Assembly (NCBI GenBank): GCA_016180585.1
Contig: JACPAX010000009.1
Coordinates: 1-42,838, forward strand
Direction: 5' to 3'
DNA from: Candidatus Omnitrophota bacterium
GTDB lineage: Bacteria; Omnitrophota; Gorgyraeia; 2-02-FULL-51-18
Length of the DNA: 42,838 nucleotides
Position 1 is the first letter of the stretch. Each line of letters starts with the position of its first letter. The notes beneath the pieces were generated by a model that was not told the DNA's origin, did not search any database, and worked only from the letters and a program-made list of their open reading frames with translations. Positions 29,648-38,067 of this stretch are shown in pieces. Made by a program: the position numbers and the translations under genes.

Positions 29648-29726
29648 ACCCCTCCGGTCGCCGAAGGCGACCACCTCCCCTTCGTAAGGGGAGGAATGCT
29701 CACGCCCCGAGGGGGACGGGGAGGTT
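29648..29726. repeat. Dispersed CCTCCCCTTCGTAAGGGGAGG repeat, copy B, supplying a ribosome site
   Basis: Bases 29648-29703 match copy A (4045-4100) at 54 of 56 positions, and both end in CGGGGAGGTTAA. In this copy that ending lies just before ATG 29729, so GGGGAGG at 29718-29724 serves as the Shine-Dalgarno sequence 4 nt from the start. The 29626-29728 gap holds nothing else. Confidence 0.8.
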
Positions 29727-29728
29727 AA

Positions 29729-31558
29729 ATGCCGCGGCTAGCGTTTCTGGCAGTTGTTTTCCTGTGGTGGCCGGCGCCGGCCTTTGCCTCGGAGGCCATT
29801 CCGAATGAGGATTGTCTGGCCTGTCACGACCGGGTCAGCGAAGCGAAATTCGCTTCGTCGGTGCACGGCGCCAACCTTTGCACCTCCTGCCATAAAGGCA
29901 TCGCCGAAATTCCTCACCCGGAAAAACTCCCTTCGGCGGAATGCGCCGCTTGCCATCGGCTCGAGTCGGAGGTCTATTCGAACTCCGACCATGGCCGGGC
30001 GGTCAAGGCCGGTGCCTCGGCCGCCTCATGCCTGAATTGCCACGGAAGCCCCCATGAGCTTTTGAGCGCCCGCAACCCCGCATCTCCCGTCTACCGGCTC
30101 AACGTGCCCAAGACCTGCGCCACCTGTCACGAGGACGAGCCCAAGAGGGTCAAATACCGGCTCCTCGAAAAACATGCCTTCAAGTCGTATTCGGAGACCG
30201 TGCACGGAAAGGCCCTCGCCGAGGGGCATATCCAGGCCGCGATATGCACGGACTGCCACGGGTCGCACGATCTTCATTCGCCGGTGAATCCCGACTCCAA
30301 GATTTACCGCGCGCACGTGCCGGCGACTTGCGGGAAATGCCATGAGAACGTGCTCAAGGCCTATGAGCGCAGCGTGCATGGCAAGGCGTCCGTGGCCGGC
30401 AAAAGGGAGGCCCCGGTGTGCACGGACTGCCACGGAGAACATACGATCAAGTCGCATCTGGACCCGTCCTCCTCGGTGTATACGACCGTGGTCTCGGAAA
30501 AGACCTGCGGGCACTGCCACGGGGCCGAAAGGATCGTCAGCAAATACCATCTGCCCGCCGACCGGGTCAAGACCTATCTGGAAAGCTACCATGGTCTGGC
30601 CAGCAAATCCGGCGTCACGACGGTCGCCAACTGCGCCAGCTGCCACGGGGCCCACGGCATCCTGCCGTCCGGCGACCCAAACTCCTCGGTCAACAAGAAA
30701 AACCTCCCGCAGACCTGCGGCCGCTGCCACCCGAGCGTCGGCGAACAGCTGGCCAAAGGATTTGTGCACACCTCGCCGTCCGGCGACCGCGACCGCGCCG
30801 TTTACCTCGTGACGCTTTTTTACCGGATCCTCATCGTGCTGGTGATCGGCGGGATGTCGCTGTTCGTGATTCTGGATTATTGCCGGAAGCTCAAGGCGCA
30901 TTACCGGAGGAGCCGGTTCGCGGAAGGGACCTTGAGGTTTACCGTCAATGAACGCCTGCAGCATCTGGTTCTTTTTCTCTCTTTCACGGTGTTGGCGTAC
31001 ACGGGTTTCGCCCTGAAGTTCCCCGAGGCGTGGTGGGCGTACCCCTTCTCCGTTTGGGGGACGGGCGTGGACTGGAGAGGGGTGATTCATCGCGCCGCGG
31101 CGCTTGTCTTCGTGGCCCTCGGCGTAGTTCACGCCGGTTACGTGGCCTTCACGCCGCGCGGGCGCGCCCAACGGAAAGCGATGGGACTCCGGAAAGGGGA
31201 CCTCCTGGACGCGTTGGGCGCTTTCCAGTCCGGGGTGAAGAAAATTCCCCGAAAACCGGGCGAGGCGGCGCCGTACGGTTTCGTGGAAAAGGCGGAATAC
31301 TGGGCGCTCATCTGGGGATCTCTTGTCATGGCCGCGACGGGAGCGATGCTGACTTTTGGCAATGTCGCGATGAAATATCTTCCGAAATGGGCGATCGATG
31401 TCGCGACCGCCGTCCATTATTACGAGGCCATCCTCGCGACGCTGGCGATCCTCATCTGGCACCTTTATTTCACGATGTGGGACCCCGAGCAGTACCCGAT
31501 GAATTTGAGCATGGTGACCGGAAAGGAAAAAGAGGAGAAACGCGGGGAGAAACTCTAG
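29729..31558 (+). CDS. CbcL-like fusion: 11-haem c-type domain plus b-type membrane domain
   Basis: This 609-residue protein has a signal peptide (1-20). Eleven CxxCH motifs lie between residues 29 and 334: CLACH, CTSCH, CAACH, CLNCH, CATCH, CTDCH, CGKCH, CTDCH, CGHCH, CASCH, CGRCH. The C-terminal part has about five membrane helices, with histidines typical of a HydC/FdnI-type dihaem b domain (LQHLVLFLSF, GVIHRAAALVF, GVVHAGYVAF, AVHYYEAIL, IWHLYFTMWDPEQYP). Geobacter CbcL has the same order, usually described with nine c-haems, and passes electrons from menaquinol to the periplasm during metal respiration. This would be a second quinone-linked entry beside the Rieske complex. Its stop overlaps the stop of the convergent LysR gene (CTAG). 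Confidence 0.9.
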   Translation: MPRLAFLAVVFLWWPAPAFASEAIPNEDCLACHDRVSEAKFASSVHGANLCTSCHKGIAEIPHPEKLPSAECAACHRLESEVYSNSDHGRAVKAGASAASCLNCHGSPHELLSARNPASPVYRLNVPKTCATCHEDEPKRVKYRLLEKHAFKSYSETVHGKALAEGHIQAAICTDCHGSHDLHSPVNPDSKIYRAHVPATCGKCHENVLKAYERSVHGKASVAGKREAPVCTDCHGEHTIKSHLDPSSSVYTTVVSEKTCGHCHGAERIVSKYHLPADRVKTYLESYHGLASKSGVTTVANCASCHGAHGILPSGDPNSSVNKKNLPQTCGRCHPSVGEQLAKGFVHTSPSGDRDRAVYLVTLFYRILIVLVIGGMSLFVILDYCRKLKAHYRRSRFAEGTLRFTVNERLQHLVLFLSFTVLAYTGFALKFPEAWWAYPFSVWGTGVDWRGVIHRAAALVFVALGVVHAGYVAFTPRGRAQRKAMGLRKGDLLDALGAFQSGVKKIPRKPGEAAPYGFVEKAEYWALIWGSLVMAATGAMLTFGNVAMKYLPKWAIDVATAVHYYEAILATLAILIWHLYFTMWDPEQYPMNLSMVTGKEKEEKRGEKL

Positions 31559-32436
31559 GAGACGCGGCGAAGCTCTTTCACGAAAAGATCCGCGGCCTTG
31601 CTTAGGGGGGTTTTTCTGGACTTCACGATTCCGATGGGGCGTCTCAGCGGCTGGCCTTTGATCTTCATCACGGAAAAGAGCCGGCCCTCCCTGTCTTTTT
31701 CGATCGCCTTGCGCGGGACGATGGACACGCCCAAGCCCACTTCGACCGCCTTCTTCAGCGTCTCGATATTTTCGTTTTCGAAGCGGATCTCGACGCGCAC
31801 GCCCGCTTTTTCGAGGATTCCGTCGATGGCGCGCCGCGTGGGGATGTTTTCCGGAAAGGCCGCGAAGTCCGCGCCGTCGAGCTCTTCGAGCGCGATTTGG
31901 GCGCGATGTTCGAAGCGCGGGCCGTGGGAGGAGATCAGGACCATTTCGTCCGGCGGCATCGGGAGGACCTCGATCGCGGCGGTCTGCACGGGGTAGGCGA
32001 CGATGCCGAAGTCCACCTCCTTCTCGTGGACGAGGTCGTAGATTTCCCGGGACTGCTCGTAGCGCAGGTCCAGGCGGATGTCGCGGTATTTTTTGATGAA
32101 GAGCTTGATCGTGTCGCCGAGCTCATAAAGTCCGACGCTGTGGATGGTCGCGATCTTCACGCGCCCTTTGGGCCGGCGGCCCAGCACGGAGGCCTGGAAT
32201 TTCAAATCGCCGACAAGACGCAGGATATCCGCCATCTGTTTTTTGAGAAGGTCCCCTTCGGGGGTGAGTTTGACGCGCCGCCCGCCGCGCTCGACGAGCC
32301 GGACCCCGAGCTCCTCCTCCATTTTTCTGACCGCGATGCTGACCGCCGGCTGGGTGCGGAAATACCTCTTCGCGGTAAGGCTGAAGTTTCCCGTTTTCAC
32401 CAGTTCCAGGAGAAGCTCAAGGCGTTGGGTGTCCAT
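31555..32436 (-). CDS. LysR-family transcriptional regulator, paralogue beside the hydrogenase operon
   Basis: This 293-residue LTTR has an HTH at about residues 3-42 (TGNFSLTAKRYFRTQPAVSIAVRKMEEE) and an effector domain with ATIHSVGLYEL, IYD...EVDFGIVAYP and NIPTRRAIDGIL. The same landmarks occur in the regulator at 15200-16084, so the two are paralogues. It is divergent from hypA and convergent with the 11-haem gene. The palindrome TATAAATATAGTTTATA lies 5 bp upstream of its ATG and no ribosome site is visible, so autoregulation and a near-leaderless transcript are likely. Targets could be the hydrogenase genes. Confidence 0.9.
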   Translation of the reverse strand: MDTQRLELLLELVKTGNFSLTAKRYFRTQPAVSIAVRKMEEELGVRLVERGGRRVKLTPEGDLLKKQMADILRLVGDLKFQASVLGRRPKGRVKIATIHSVGLYELGDTIKLFIKKYRDIRLDLRYEQSREIYDLVHEKEVDFGIVAYPVQTAAIEVLPMPPDEMVLISSHGPRFEHRAQIALEELDGADFAAFPENIPTRRAIDGILEKAGVRVEIRFENENIETLKKAVEVGLGVSIVPRKAIEKDREGRLFSVMKIKGQPLRRPIGIVKSRKTPLSKAADLFVKELRRVS

Positions 32437-32440
32437 GGGG

Positions 32441-32487
32441 TATAAATATAGTTTATAGAAACGATAAAAACAATAAATTTATTATAT
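32441..32487. promoter_or_regulatory. LysR-type site and probable promoter in the lysR-hypA divergent region
   Basis: TATAAATATAGTTTATA (32441-32457) is an inverted repeat with a 5-bp spacer, the same geometry as the ATAAG-N5-CTTAT sites. A weak -10, TATATG (32483-32488), lies 34 bp from its centre toward hypA, close to the 35-36 bp found at P1 and P2. A second palindrome, AATAAATTTATT, lies at about 32472-32483. The rest of the 32437-32540 gap shows no gene. Confidence 0.5.
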
Positions 32488-32540
32488 GAAATCCCCGGTG
32501 GTATCATCGGGAAGGACCGGGACTGGAGAGGGGACCGCTC

Positions 32541-32900
32541 GTGCATGAAGCGAATTTTACGAACCGGATTGTCGAGGCCATTCTGGAGGCGGCGGACCGG
32601 ATTCCCGGCGCGCGGCCCAGGAAGGTCAGGGTGCTGGTCGGGGAGATGCTGCACCTGGCCCCGGCAAGCGTCGCGCTGCATTATGACCGCCTGACCCGAG
32701 GGACGCGTCTGGAGGGGGTCCGGCTGGAGCTTGAGGAGAAACCCGCGCGGATCCGTTGCCGCCGCTGCGGCCGCGAGGGGGGAGTCGAGGACCATCATTT
32801 TTTAATCTGCGCCCGCTGCGGGTCGACGGATGCGGATCTTTTGAGCGGCAACGAGATTGTAGTCGATTCGATCGAGGTAGAGGAGTCCATCCGACCATGA
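32541..32900 (+). CDS. hypA: Hydrogenase nickel incorporation protein HypA
   Basis: This 119-residue protein starts MHE, with His2 the nickel ligand required in this family; that fixes the start at GTG 32541, which also reads Met-His-Glu. The zinc site is CRRC (73-76) and CARC (90-93). HypA, with HypB (not in this window), inserts Ni into [NiFe] hydrogenase large subunits. It is the first gene of the hydrogenase operon, and its stop overlaps the next ATG (ATGA at 32897). Confidence 0.95.
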   Translation: MHEANFTNRIVEAILEAADRIPGARPRKVRVLVGEMLHLAPASVALHYDRLTRGTRLEGVRLELEEKPARIRCRRCGREGGVEDHHFLICARCGSTDADLLSGNEIVVDSIEVEESIRP

Positions 32901-34045
32901 CCCATCCCAAGCGGCCCCCGATCGACAGCCGTTGGGTCCTTGAAAGGAAAGATTTCAACGGGCTCTTCGAAGCGCTCGCCGGGCGGGGCTACGCGGTGAT
33001 CGGGCCGACGGTGCGCGATGCGGCCATCGTGTATGAGGAGATCCAATCCGATCAAGACCTGCCGGAGGGGTGGACGGATGAGCAGGAGGCGGGGCGTTAC
33101 CGCCTGAAACCACGCCCGGACCGGAAGCTCTTCGGGTACAACGTCGGACCTCATTCCTGGAAGCGATGGCTGAATCCTCCGTCCGTCCGCCTGTGGCGCG
33201 CCCGGCGCGAAGGCGGGGGTTTTGCCGTGGCGCCGGAGACGGAGAGGCCTCCCCGGGTCGCGTTTCTGGGGGTGCGCCCCTGCGAGCTTCGCGCGATCGA
33301 GATTCAGGACAAGGTGTTCATGGGCGGAGGATATAAAGACGATATCTATAAGAGCCGGCGCGATTCCCTCTTTATAGTGGCCGTGCAATGCGGCCAGGCG
33401 GGCGGGACCTGTTTTTGCGTTTCGATGAAGACCGGGCCGAAGTCCAACGGCGGTTTCGATCTGGCGTTGACGGAGGTCCTGGAAAGCGGGCGGCATTATT
33501 TTCTCCTCGAGGTCGGAACGGCGCGCGGGGCGGAGGTGGCCGGGGAAGTCGCCTGTGTCCCGGCCGGAAAACACCAGAGGCAGGCGGCGGAGGCCCGCGT
33601 GATGGAGGCGGTGTCGCAGATGGGCCGGACGATGGACACCTCGGACCTCCGCGGGCTCTTTTACCGGAACGCCGAGCATCCGCGCTGGGAAGAGACCGCG
33701 GCGCGCTGTCTTTTATGCGCGAACTGCACGATGGCCTGCCCCACGTGTTTTTGCACGACGGTCGAAGACACGACCGATTTGACGGGGGAGCGCGCCGAGC
33801 GGCGGCGGACATGGGATTCGTGTTTTTCGGCCGATTTTTCGTACCTCCACGGCGGGAGCGTCCGTTTCTCCCCCAAGTCGCGTTATCGGCAGTGGATCAC
33901 GCATAAACTGGCGGCGTGGTTTGACCAGTTTGGGACCTCGGGCTGCGTGGGGTGCGGCCGGTGCATCACCTGGTGTCCCGCAGCGATCGATATCACCGAA
34001 GAGGTCCGGGCCATCCGCAAGGGTGATTCCGGAAAAAAGGAGTGA
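32897..34045 (+). CDS. hydB: Group 3b hydrogenase Fe-S subunit (HydB / sulfhydrogenase beta type)
   Basis: This 382-residue protein is like the HydB subunit of cytoplasmic sulfhydrogenases. The N-terminal two thirds include GVRPCELRAIEIQDKVF (about 127-143) and CFCVSMKTGP, as in proteins related to anaerobic sulfite reductase A. The C-terminus has two [4Fe-4S] motifs, CLLCANCTMACP (about residues 272-283) and CVGCGRCITWCP (Cys350, 353, 356, 360). It relays electrons between the small subunit and the flavin subunit. ATG 32897 was chosen for its ATGA coupling to hypA. The next gene, for a cyclic-nucleotide domain, overlaps or abuts its stop. Confidence 0.9.
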   Translation: MTHPKRPPIDSRWVLERKDFNGLFEALAGRGYAVIGPTVRDAAIVYEEIQSDQDLPEGWTDEQEAGRYRLKPRPDRKLFGYNVGPHSWKRWLNPPSVRLWRARREGGGFAVAPETERPPRVAFLGVRPCELRAIEIQDKVFMGGGYKDDIYKSRRDSLFIVAVQCGQAGGTCFCVSMKTGPKSNGGFDLALTEVLESGRHYFLLEVGTARGAEVAGEVACVPAGKHQRQAAEARVMEAVSQMGRTMDTSDLRGLFYRNAEHPRWEETAARCLLCANCTMACPTCFCTTVEDTTDLTGERAERRRTWDSCFSADFSYLHGGSVRFSPKSRYRQWITHKLAAWFDQFGTSGCVGCGRCITWCPAAIDITEEVRAIRKGDSGKKE

Positions 34046-34050
34046 GTGCC

Positions 34051-34530
34051 ATGGAGAAGCTGGAGAGCCTAATCGGGAAATACCCGTTTTTCAGGGGAAT
34101 GCGGGCGCGCCATCTAAAAGAAATCACCCGGCACGCGGCGCGGGTCACCTTCAGGGCCGGCGAGGCGATATTCGAGGACGGCGAGCGCGCCGACCGGTTC
34201 TACCTTTTAATGGACGGGCGGATCGTCGTGGAGCTTTATTCCCCCGGCTACCAGGACCTTTTGATTCAAACGCTCTCCGCCGGCGACGTGCTCGGCTGGT
34301 CATGGCTGGTGCCGCCCTACCAGTGGCGCTTCAACGCCCGCGCGATCGCCCAGACGCACGCGGTGGGGTTTGACGCCAGGCGCCTGCGCGCGTTGTGCGA
34401 CCGGGACCAGGAACTGGGTTATGAGATCCAAAAACGCTTTTTGATTGTGATCACGGCCCGGGTCGAGTCCGCCAGCCTCCAGCTCCTGGATCTGTACGGC
34501 CTGCCTGGGAAATCCAAAAAAACGAGGTAG
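34051..34530 (+). CDS. Cyclic-nucleotide-binding-domain protein without DNA-binding domain
   Basis: This 159-residue protein is a single cNMP-binding beta-roll (about residues 12-125: [73 protein letters not shown]) followed by one long helix (about 125-150). The C-terminal winged helix of CRP/FNR proteins is absent. Phosphate-cassette residues are not a clean match to cAMP binders. It sits between HydB and HydG, so it may sense a nucleotide or redox state for the hydrogenase itself. ATG 34051 follows AAGGAG by 8 nt; GTG 34042 in frame is an alternative that would overlap the hydB stop. Confidence 0.85.
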   Translation: MEKLESLIGKYPFFRGMRARHLKEITRHAARVTFRAGEAIFEDGERADRFYLLMDGRIVVELYSPGYQDLLIQTLSAGDVLGWSWLVPPYQWRFNARAIAQTHAVGFDARRLRALCDRDQELGYEIQKRFLIVITARVESASLQLLDLYGLPGKSKKTR

Positions 34531-34535
34531 CCGAA

Positions 34536-35366
34536 ATGTCCGATGCGATGCTCCCCGCCCTTTACCGCGTGGAACGGATGATCAAGGAAAACGAGGAGAC
34601 GTTCACGCTGGAACTCGAGCCGGCCGGTGCGGCGCGCAAGGGCGCCGTGTTTTACGGCGGCCAGTTCAACATGCTTTACGTGTTCGGGGTGGGCGAGATC
34701 CCCGTTTCGATCAGCGGCGATCCGCGCGACACGCGGCGGGTGGCGCACACGACGCGCGCGGTCGGGACCGTGACGCGCGCGATGCGGCGTCTTAAGCGGG
34801 GGGACCTCGTCGGGGTGCGCGGGCCCTTTGGAAACCGGTGGCCGCTTGAGGAGGCGGAGGGCAAGGACGTCGTCGTGATGGCGGGGGGGATAGGGCTGGC
34901 GCCGCTCCGGCCGGCGCTGGTTGAGATTTTGGCGCGGAGAAAAAAGTACCGCAAGGTCGTCCTGCTGTACGGGGCCCGCGCGCCCGAGGACGTTCTCTAC
35001 CGCGAAGAACTGGAGCGATGGTCCGGGCGGGCGGATATCGACGTGCGCGTGACGGTGGACCGCGCGACGCGAAAATGGAAAGGCCATGTCGGCGTGGTCA
35101 CGCTCCTGGTTCCAAAGGCGTCCTTTGACCCGCTCCATACCGTCGCGATGGTGTGCGGACCGGAGGTGATGATGCGCTTCGCCGTCCAGGCCCTGCGAAA
35201 ACGCGGCGTGGACGGCGGGCGGATTTACCTCTCGATGGAGCGCAACATGAAATGCGCCGTGGGATTCTGCGGCCATTGCCAGTACGGCCCTCATTTTATT
35301 TGCAAGGACGGGCCGGTGTTTCGTTTCAGCGCGGTCGAATGGCTTTTTGGAAAACGGGAGATCTAA
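34536..35366 (+). CDS. hydG: Group 3b hydrogenase FAD/NAD(P)-binding subunit (HydG type)
   Basis: This 276-residue protein of the ferredoxin-reductase type has an FAD-binding barrel (about 10-105, with [22 protein letters not shown] and [15 protein letters not shown]) and an NAD(P)-binding domain (about 110-225, with [17 protein letters not shown] and [11 protein letters not shown]). At the C-terminus is a [2Fe-2S] site with Cys240, 245, 248 and 256. In Pyrococcus-type sulfhydrogenases this subunit exchanges electrons with NADP(H), so the complex can evolve or take up H2 with NADPH. It starts 5 nt after the previous gene and is followed by the small subunit after 5 nt. Confidence 0.92.
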   Translation: MSDAMLPALYRVERMIKENEETFTLELEPAGAARKGAVFYGGQFNMLYVFGVGEIPVSISGDPRDTRRVAHTTRAVGTVTRAMRRLKRGDLVGVRGPFGNRWPLEEAEGKDVVVMAGGIGLAPLRPALVEILARRKKYRKVVLLYGARAPEDVLYREELERWSGRADIDVRVTVDRATRKWKGHVGVVTLLVPKASFDPLHTVAMVCGPEVMMRFAVQALRKRGVDGGRIYLSMERNMKCAVGFCGHCQYGPHFICKDGPVFRFSAVEWLFGKREI

Positions 35367-35371
35367 ACTCA

Positions 35372-36148
35372 ATGCCGAAAAAAAGACCGAAGCTGGCGGT
35401 TTGGAAATTCGCTTCCTGCGACGGGTGTCAGCTCAGCCTCCTCGACTGCGAGGACGAGCTTTTGGCGGTAGCGGGCGCGGTGGAGATCGCCTATTTTCCC
35501 GAGGCCTCGCGGGCCGTCGCGAAGGGTCCGTATGATCTTTCGCTCGTGGAAGGGTCCATCACCACGCCCCATGACGCCGAGCGGATCCATCGGATCCGCC
35601 GCCAGTCGAAGTTTCTTGTGAGCATCGGCGCCTGCGCCACTTCGGGCGGCATCCAGGCTCTGCGGAATTTCAAAAACGTGAAAGAATTCGTGTCGATCGT
35701 CTACGCCTCGCCCGGGTACATCCACACGCTCAATAAGTCGACGCCGATCGCCGACCACATCGCCGTCGACTTCGAGCTTCGGGGCTGTCCGGTCAGTAAG
35801 GTCCAGCTTTTGGAGCTGGTGAACGCGCTTTTGAACGGACGCAAACCCAACATCGGGAACCAGAGCGTATGCGTCGGCTGCAAGGCGCGCGGCGCGGTCT
35901 GCGTGATGGTCGCGCGCGGCGCGCCGTGCCTGGGGCCGGTGACGCAGGAGGGGTGCGGGGCGATCTGTCCGGCCTATGACCGCGGCTGTTACGGCTGTTT
36001 CGGGCCCAAAGAGTCGCCGAATACCGGTTCTCTGAGCGAACGTTGGGGCGTCCTCGGCGTGGATAAAAAGGGGCGTGTCCGGGCCTTTCGCGGTTTCAAC
36101 GCCTACGCGGATGCGTTCCGGAGGGAGAGCGAGGCCAATGAAAGGTAA
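35372..36148 (+). CDS. hydD: Group 3b [NiFe] hydrogenase small subunit (HydD type)
   Basis: This 258-residue protein has no signal peptide, as expected for a cytoplasmic enzyme. The proximal cluster ligands are Cys16 and Cys19 ([13 protein letters not shown]), Cys88 (IGACATSGG) and Cys139 (LRGCPVSK). Further clusters are formed by the cysteine-rich end: C167, C170, C177, C186, C195, C199, C206, C209. The frame is open upstream inside hydG, but ATG 35372 gives the standard N-terminus. It overlaps the large subunit by 11 nt. Confidence 0.93.
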   Translation: MPKKRPKLAVWKFASCDGCQLSLLDCEDELLAVAGAVEIAYFPEASRAVAKGPYDLSLVEGSITTPHDAERIHRIRRQSKFLVSIGACATSGGIQALRNFKNVKEFVSIVYASPGYIHTLNKSTPIADHIAVDFELRGCPVSKVQLLELVNALLNGRKPNIGNQSVCVGCKARGAVCVMVARGAPCLGPVTQEGCGAICPAYDRGCYGCFGPKESPNTGSLSERWGVLGVDKKGRVRAFRGFNAYADAFRRESEANER

Positions 36149-37448
36149 GCCGTCCCGAATCAGGACCATCAAAGTCGACACGCTGGCGCGCCTCGAGGGC
36201 GAGGGGGCGCTTTACGTCAGGGTCCGCGGCGACAAGGTGCAGGACGTTCAGCTGAAGATTTTCGAGCCGCCGCGGTTCTTCGAGGCGTTCCTGCGCGGGA
36301 GGGATTTTCGCGAGGCCCCGGACATCACGGCCCGTATTTGCGGGATATGCCCGATCGCGTATCTTCTGGGAGCCTCCACCGCGATGGAGGACGCCTGCGG
36401 CGTGAAGGTGACCGAGCCGATCCGGAAACTTCGCCGTCTGATTTACGACGGGGAATGGATCGAAAGCCATGTCCTGCATATGTTCATGCTCCACGCGCCG
36501 GATTTCCTGGGTTATGAGGACGCGATCCAAATGGCGAAGGAACGCCCGGATCTGGTGAAAAACGCGCTGCGCATGAAAAAAATCGGCAACGACATCATGG
36601 CCCGGCTCGGCGGCAGGGAGATCCACCCGATCAACCTGCGCGTGGGCGGGTTTTATAAGGCGCCGGCCAAAAGGGAGCTTGAGCCGCTGAAAGAGGAATT
36701 GAAGTGGGGTCTGGACGCGATGCGGGACGCGATGAAGACGCTGTCCGGCCTGTCTTTTCCCAATTTCGAGCAAGAGGAGGACTGCGAGTACGTGGCGATG
36801 CGCCACCCGGACGAGTACGCGATCATCGAGGGGAGGCTCGTCTCCACGAGGGGCATGGACGCGCCGATCCGGGAGTATGACGATCACCTGACGGAGGAGC
36901 ACGTGGAACGTTCGACGGCGCTTCGGACGTCGGTGAAGGGACGCGGCGTCTGTTTTGTGGGTCCGATGGCCCGGTACAATCTTAATTTCAATCAGCTCAG
37001 CCCGGTCGCCAAAGAGGCCGCCCGGGCCGCCCGGCTCGGCCCGATATGCCGGAATCCGTTTAAAAGCATCCTGATCCGGGGAGTGGAAACGATTTTCGCG
37101 TTTGAGGAGGCCCTCCGGATCATCGAGCATTACGAAGTCCCCGATCCGCCCGCCGTGGAAGTGAAGCCCCGGGCGGGCACCGGTTATGGCTGCACCGAGG
37201 CGCCCCGCGGGATCTGTTATCACCGCTACACGATCGATGACCGGGGCGCGATTCTGGACGCCAAGATCGTTTCGCCGACGGCGGTGAATCAGAAGGCCAT
37301 CGAAGGCGACCTGTGGCGTTTCATCCCGAAGAACCTCGGATTGTCGAAAGAAAAACTCCAGTGGCGTTGCGAGCAGGCGATACGCAATTACGACCCGTGC
37401 ATCTCCTGCTCGGCTCACTTTTTGAAGCTGGAGCTGGATGACGCGTGA
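36138..37448 (+). CDS. hydA: Group 3b [NiFe] hydrogenase large subunit (HydA type)
   Basis: This 436-residue catalytic subunit binds the Ni-Fe(CN)2CO site through RICGICPI (Cys68, Cys71) at the N-terminus and DPCISCSAH (Cys421, Cys424, His427) at the C-terminus. Only nine residues follow His427, a short tail for processing by the endopeptidase encoded next. The gene order hydB-G-D-A agrees with group 3b enzymes, which couple H2 to NADP(H) and in some organisms reduce sulfur. The start at ATG 36138 overlaps the small-subunit gene. The downstream protease starts in a GTGA overlap. Confidence 0.95.
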   Translation: MKGKPSRIRTIKVDTLARLEGEGALYVRVRGDKVQDVQLKIFEPPRFFEAFLRGRDFREAPDITARICGICPIAYLLGASTAMEDACGVKVTEPIRKLRRLIYDGEWIESHVLHMFMLHAPDFLGYEDAIQMAKERPDLVKNALRMKKIGNDIMARLGGREIHPINLRVGGFYKAPAKRELEPLKEELKWGLDAMRDAMKTLSGLSFPNFEQEEDCEYVAMRHPDEYAIIEGRLVSTRGMDAPIREYDDHLTEEHVERSTALRTSVKGRGVCFVGPMARYNLNFNQLSPVAKEAARAARLGPICRNPFKSILIRGVETIFAFEEALRIIEHYEVPDPPAVEVKPRAGTGYGCTEAPRGICYHRYTIDDRGAILDAKIVSPTAVNQKAIEGDLWRFIPKNLGLSKEKLQWRCEQAIRNYDPCISCSAHFLKLELDDA

Positions 37449-37903
37449 AGCGCTCTCCGCTTTTCATCGGCGTGGGGAACCGTTTTCGCCGCGACGACGG
37501 GGTGGGGTTGTGGCTGGCGCGCGAGATCAAAAGGCGGGGCCCCCGGACCGCGGAGGTCTTGGAGACCGACGGGGAAGGGGCGGGGCTCATGGAGGCGTGG
37601 AAAGACCGCGGGGAAGTATTTTTGTTTGACGCGGTGAGGTCCGGCGCGCCGGCCGGCACGCTGCATCGCGTGGAGGTCTCGAAACAGCCGCTTGCCCGGA
37701 ATTTTTTTCGCGGCTCGACCCATGACTTTGGCGTCGCCGAGGCGGTGGAGTTGTCGCGATCGTTGAGGGGACTTCCCGGGCGGCTCTTGATCTTTGGGGT
37801 GGAAGGAAAAGATTTCGGGGAAGGGGAAGGGTTGTCCCCGCCGGTGGAAACGGCGGCGAGGAATCTTTTATCGGAGCTGCTTTTTCGGGGGGAGAAAACA
37901 TGA
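37445..37903 (+). CDS. Hydrogenase maturation endopeptidase
   Basis: This 152-residue member of the HyaD/HybD/HycI family has the [13 protein letters not shown] motif at 9-21 (Asp near 17 as a Ni ligand), FLFDAVRSG with Asp62, and [11 protein letters not shown] with His93. It removes the C-terminal tail of the large subunit once nickel is inserted. It uses GTG 37445, overlapping the large-subunit stop by 4 nt. A small membrane-protein gene overlaps its stop in turn. Confidence 0.9.
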   Translation: MKRSPLFIGVGNRFRRDDGVGLWLAREIKRRGPRTAEVLETDGEGAGLMEAWKDRGEVFLFDAVRSGAPAGTLHRVEVSKQPLARNFFRGSTHDFGVAEAVELSRSLRGLPGRLLIFGVEGKDFGEGEGLSPPVETAARNLLSELLFRGEKT

Positions 37904-38064
37904 TGCCGATTCCATGGGCCCATTGCGGATCCGCGGTGCCGTTCTTTTGTCCGGACAGGCTTCTTCGAAGCCCCGTTTGGACGGCGATCGGCGCCCTTTT
38001 CCTGGCGATGCTTGTCGTTGTCGCGGGCCGACGGCTTGTTTTCAAGCGTTTTCAAAGGAGGTGA
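37900..38064 (+). CDS. Small single-span membrane protein between the protease and hypF
   Basis: ATG 37900 overlaps the protease stop (ATGA) and the frame runs 54 codons to TGA at 38062. The product starts [19 protein letters not shown], contains one strongly hydrophobic helix (about residues 29-44, WTAIGALFLAMLVVVAG), and ends in a basic tail RRLVFKRFQRR, so the C-terminus should be cytoplasmic. It has two cysteines before the helix. The tight coupling in the operon and the fact that hypF's AGGAGGTG ribosome site overlaps its last codons support a real gene. I know no family for it. Confidence 0.6.
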   Translation: MMPIPWAHCGSAVPFFCPDRLLRSPVWTAIGALFLAMLVVVAGRRLVFKRFQRR

Positions 38065-38067
38065 ACC

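Noticed and set aside
30026-31462. 478-codon minus-strand frame across the 11-haem gene
   Set aside because: Antisense to a protein with eleven haem motifs; the product has no family features.
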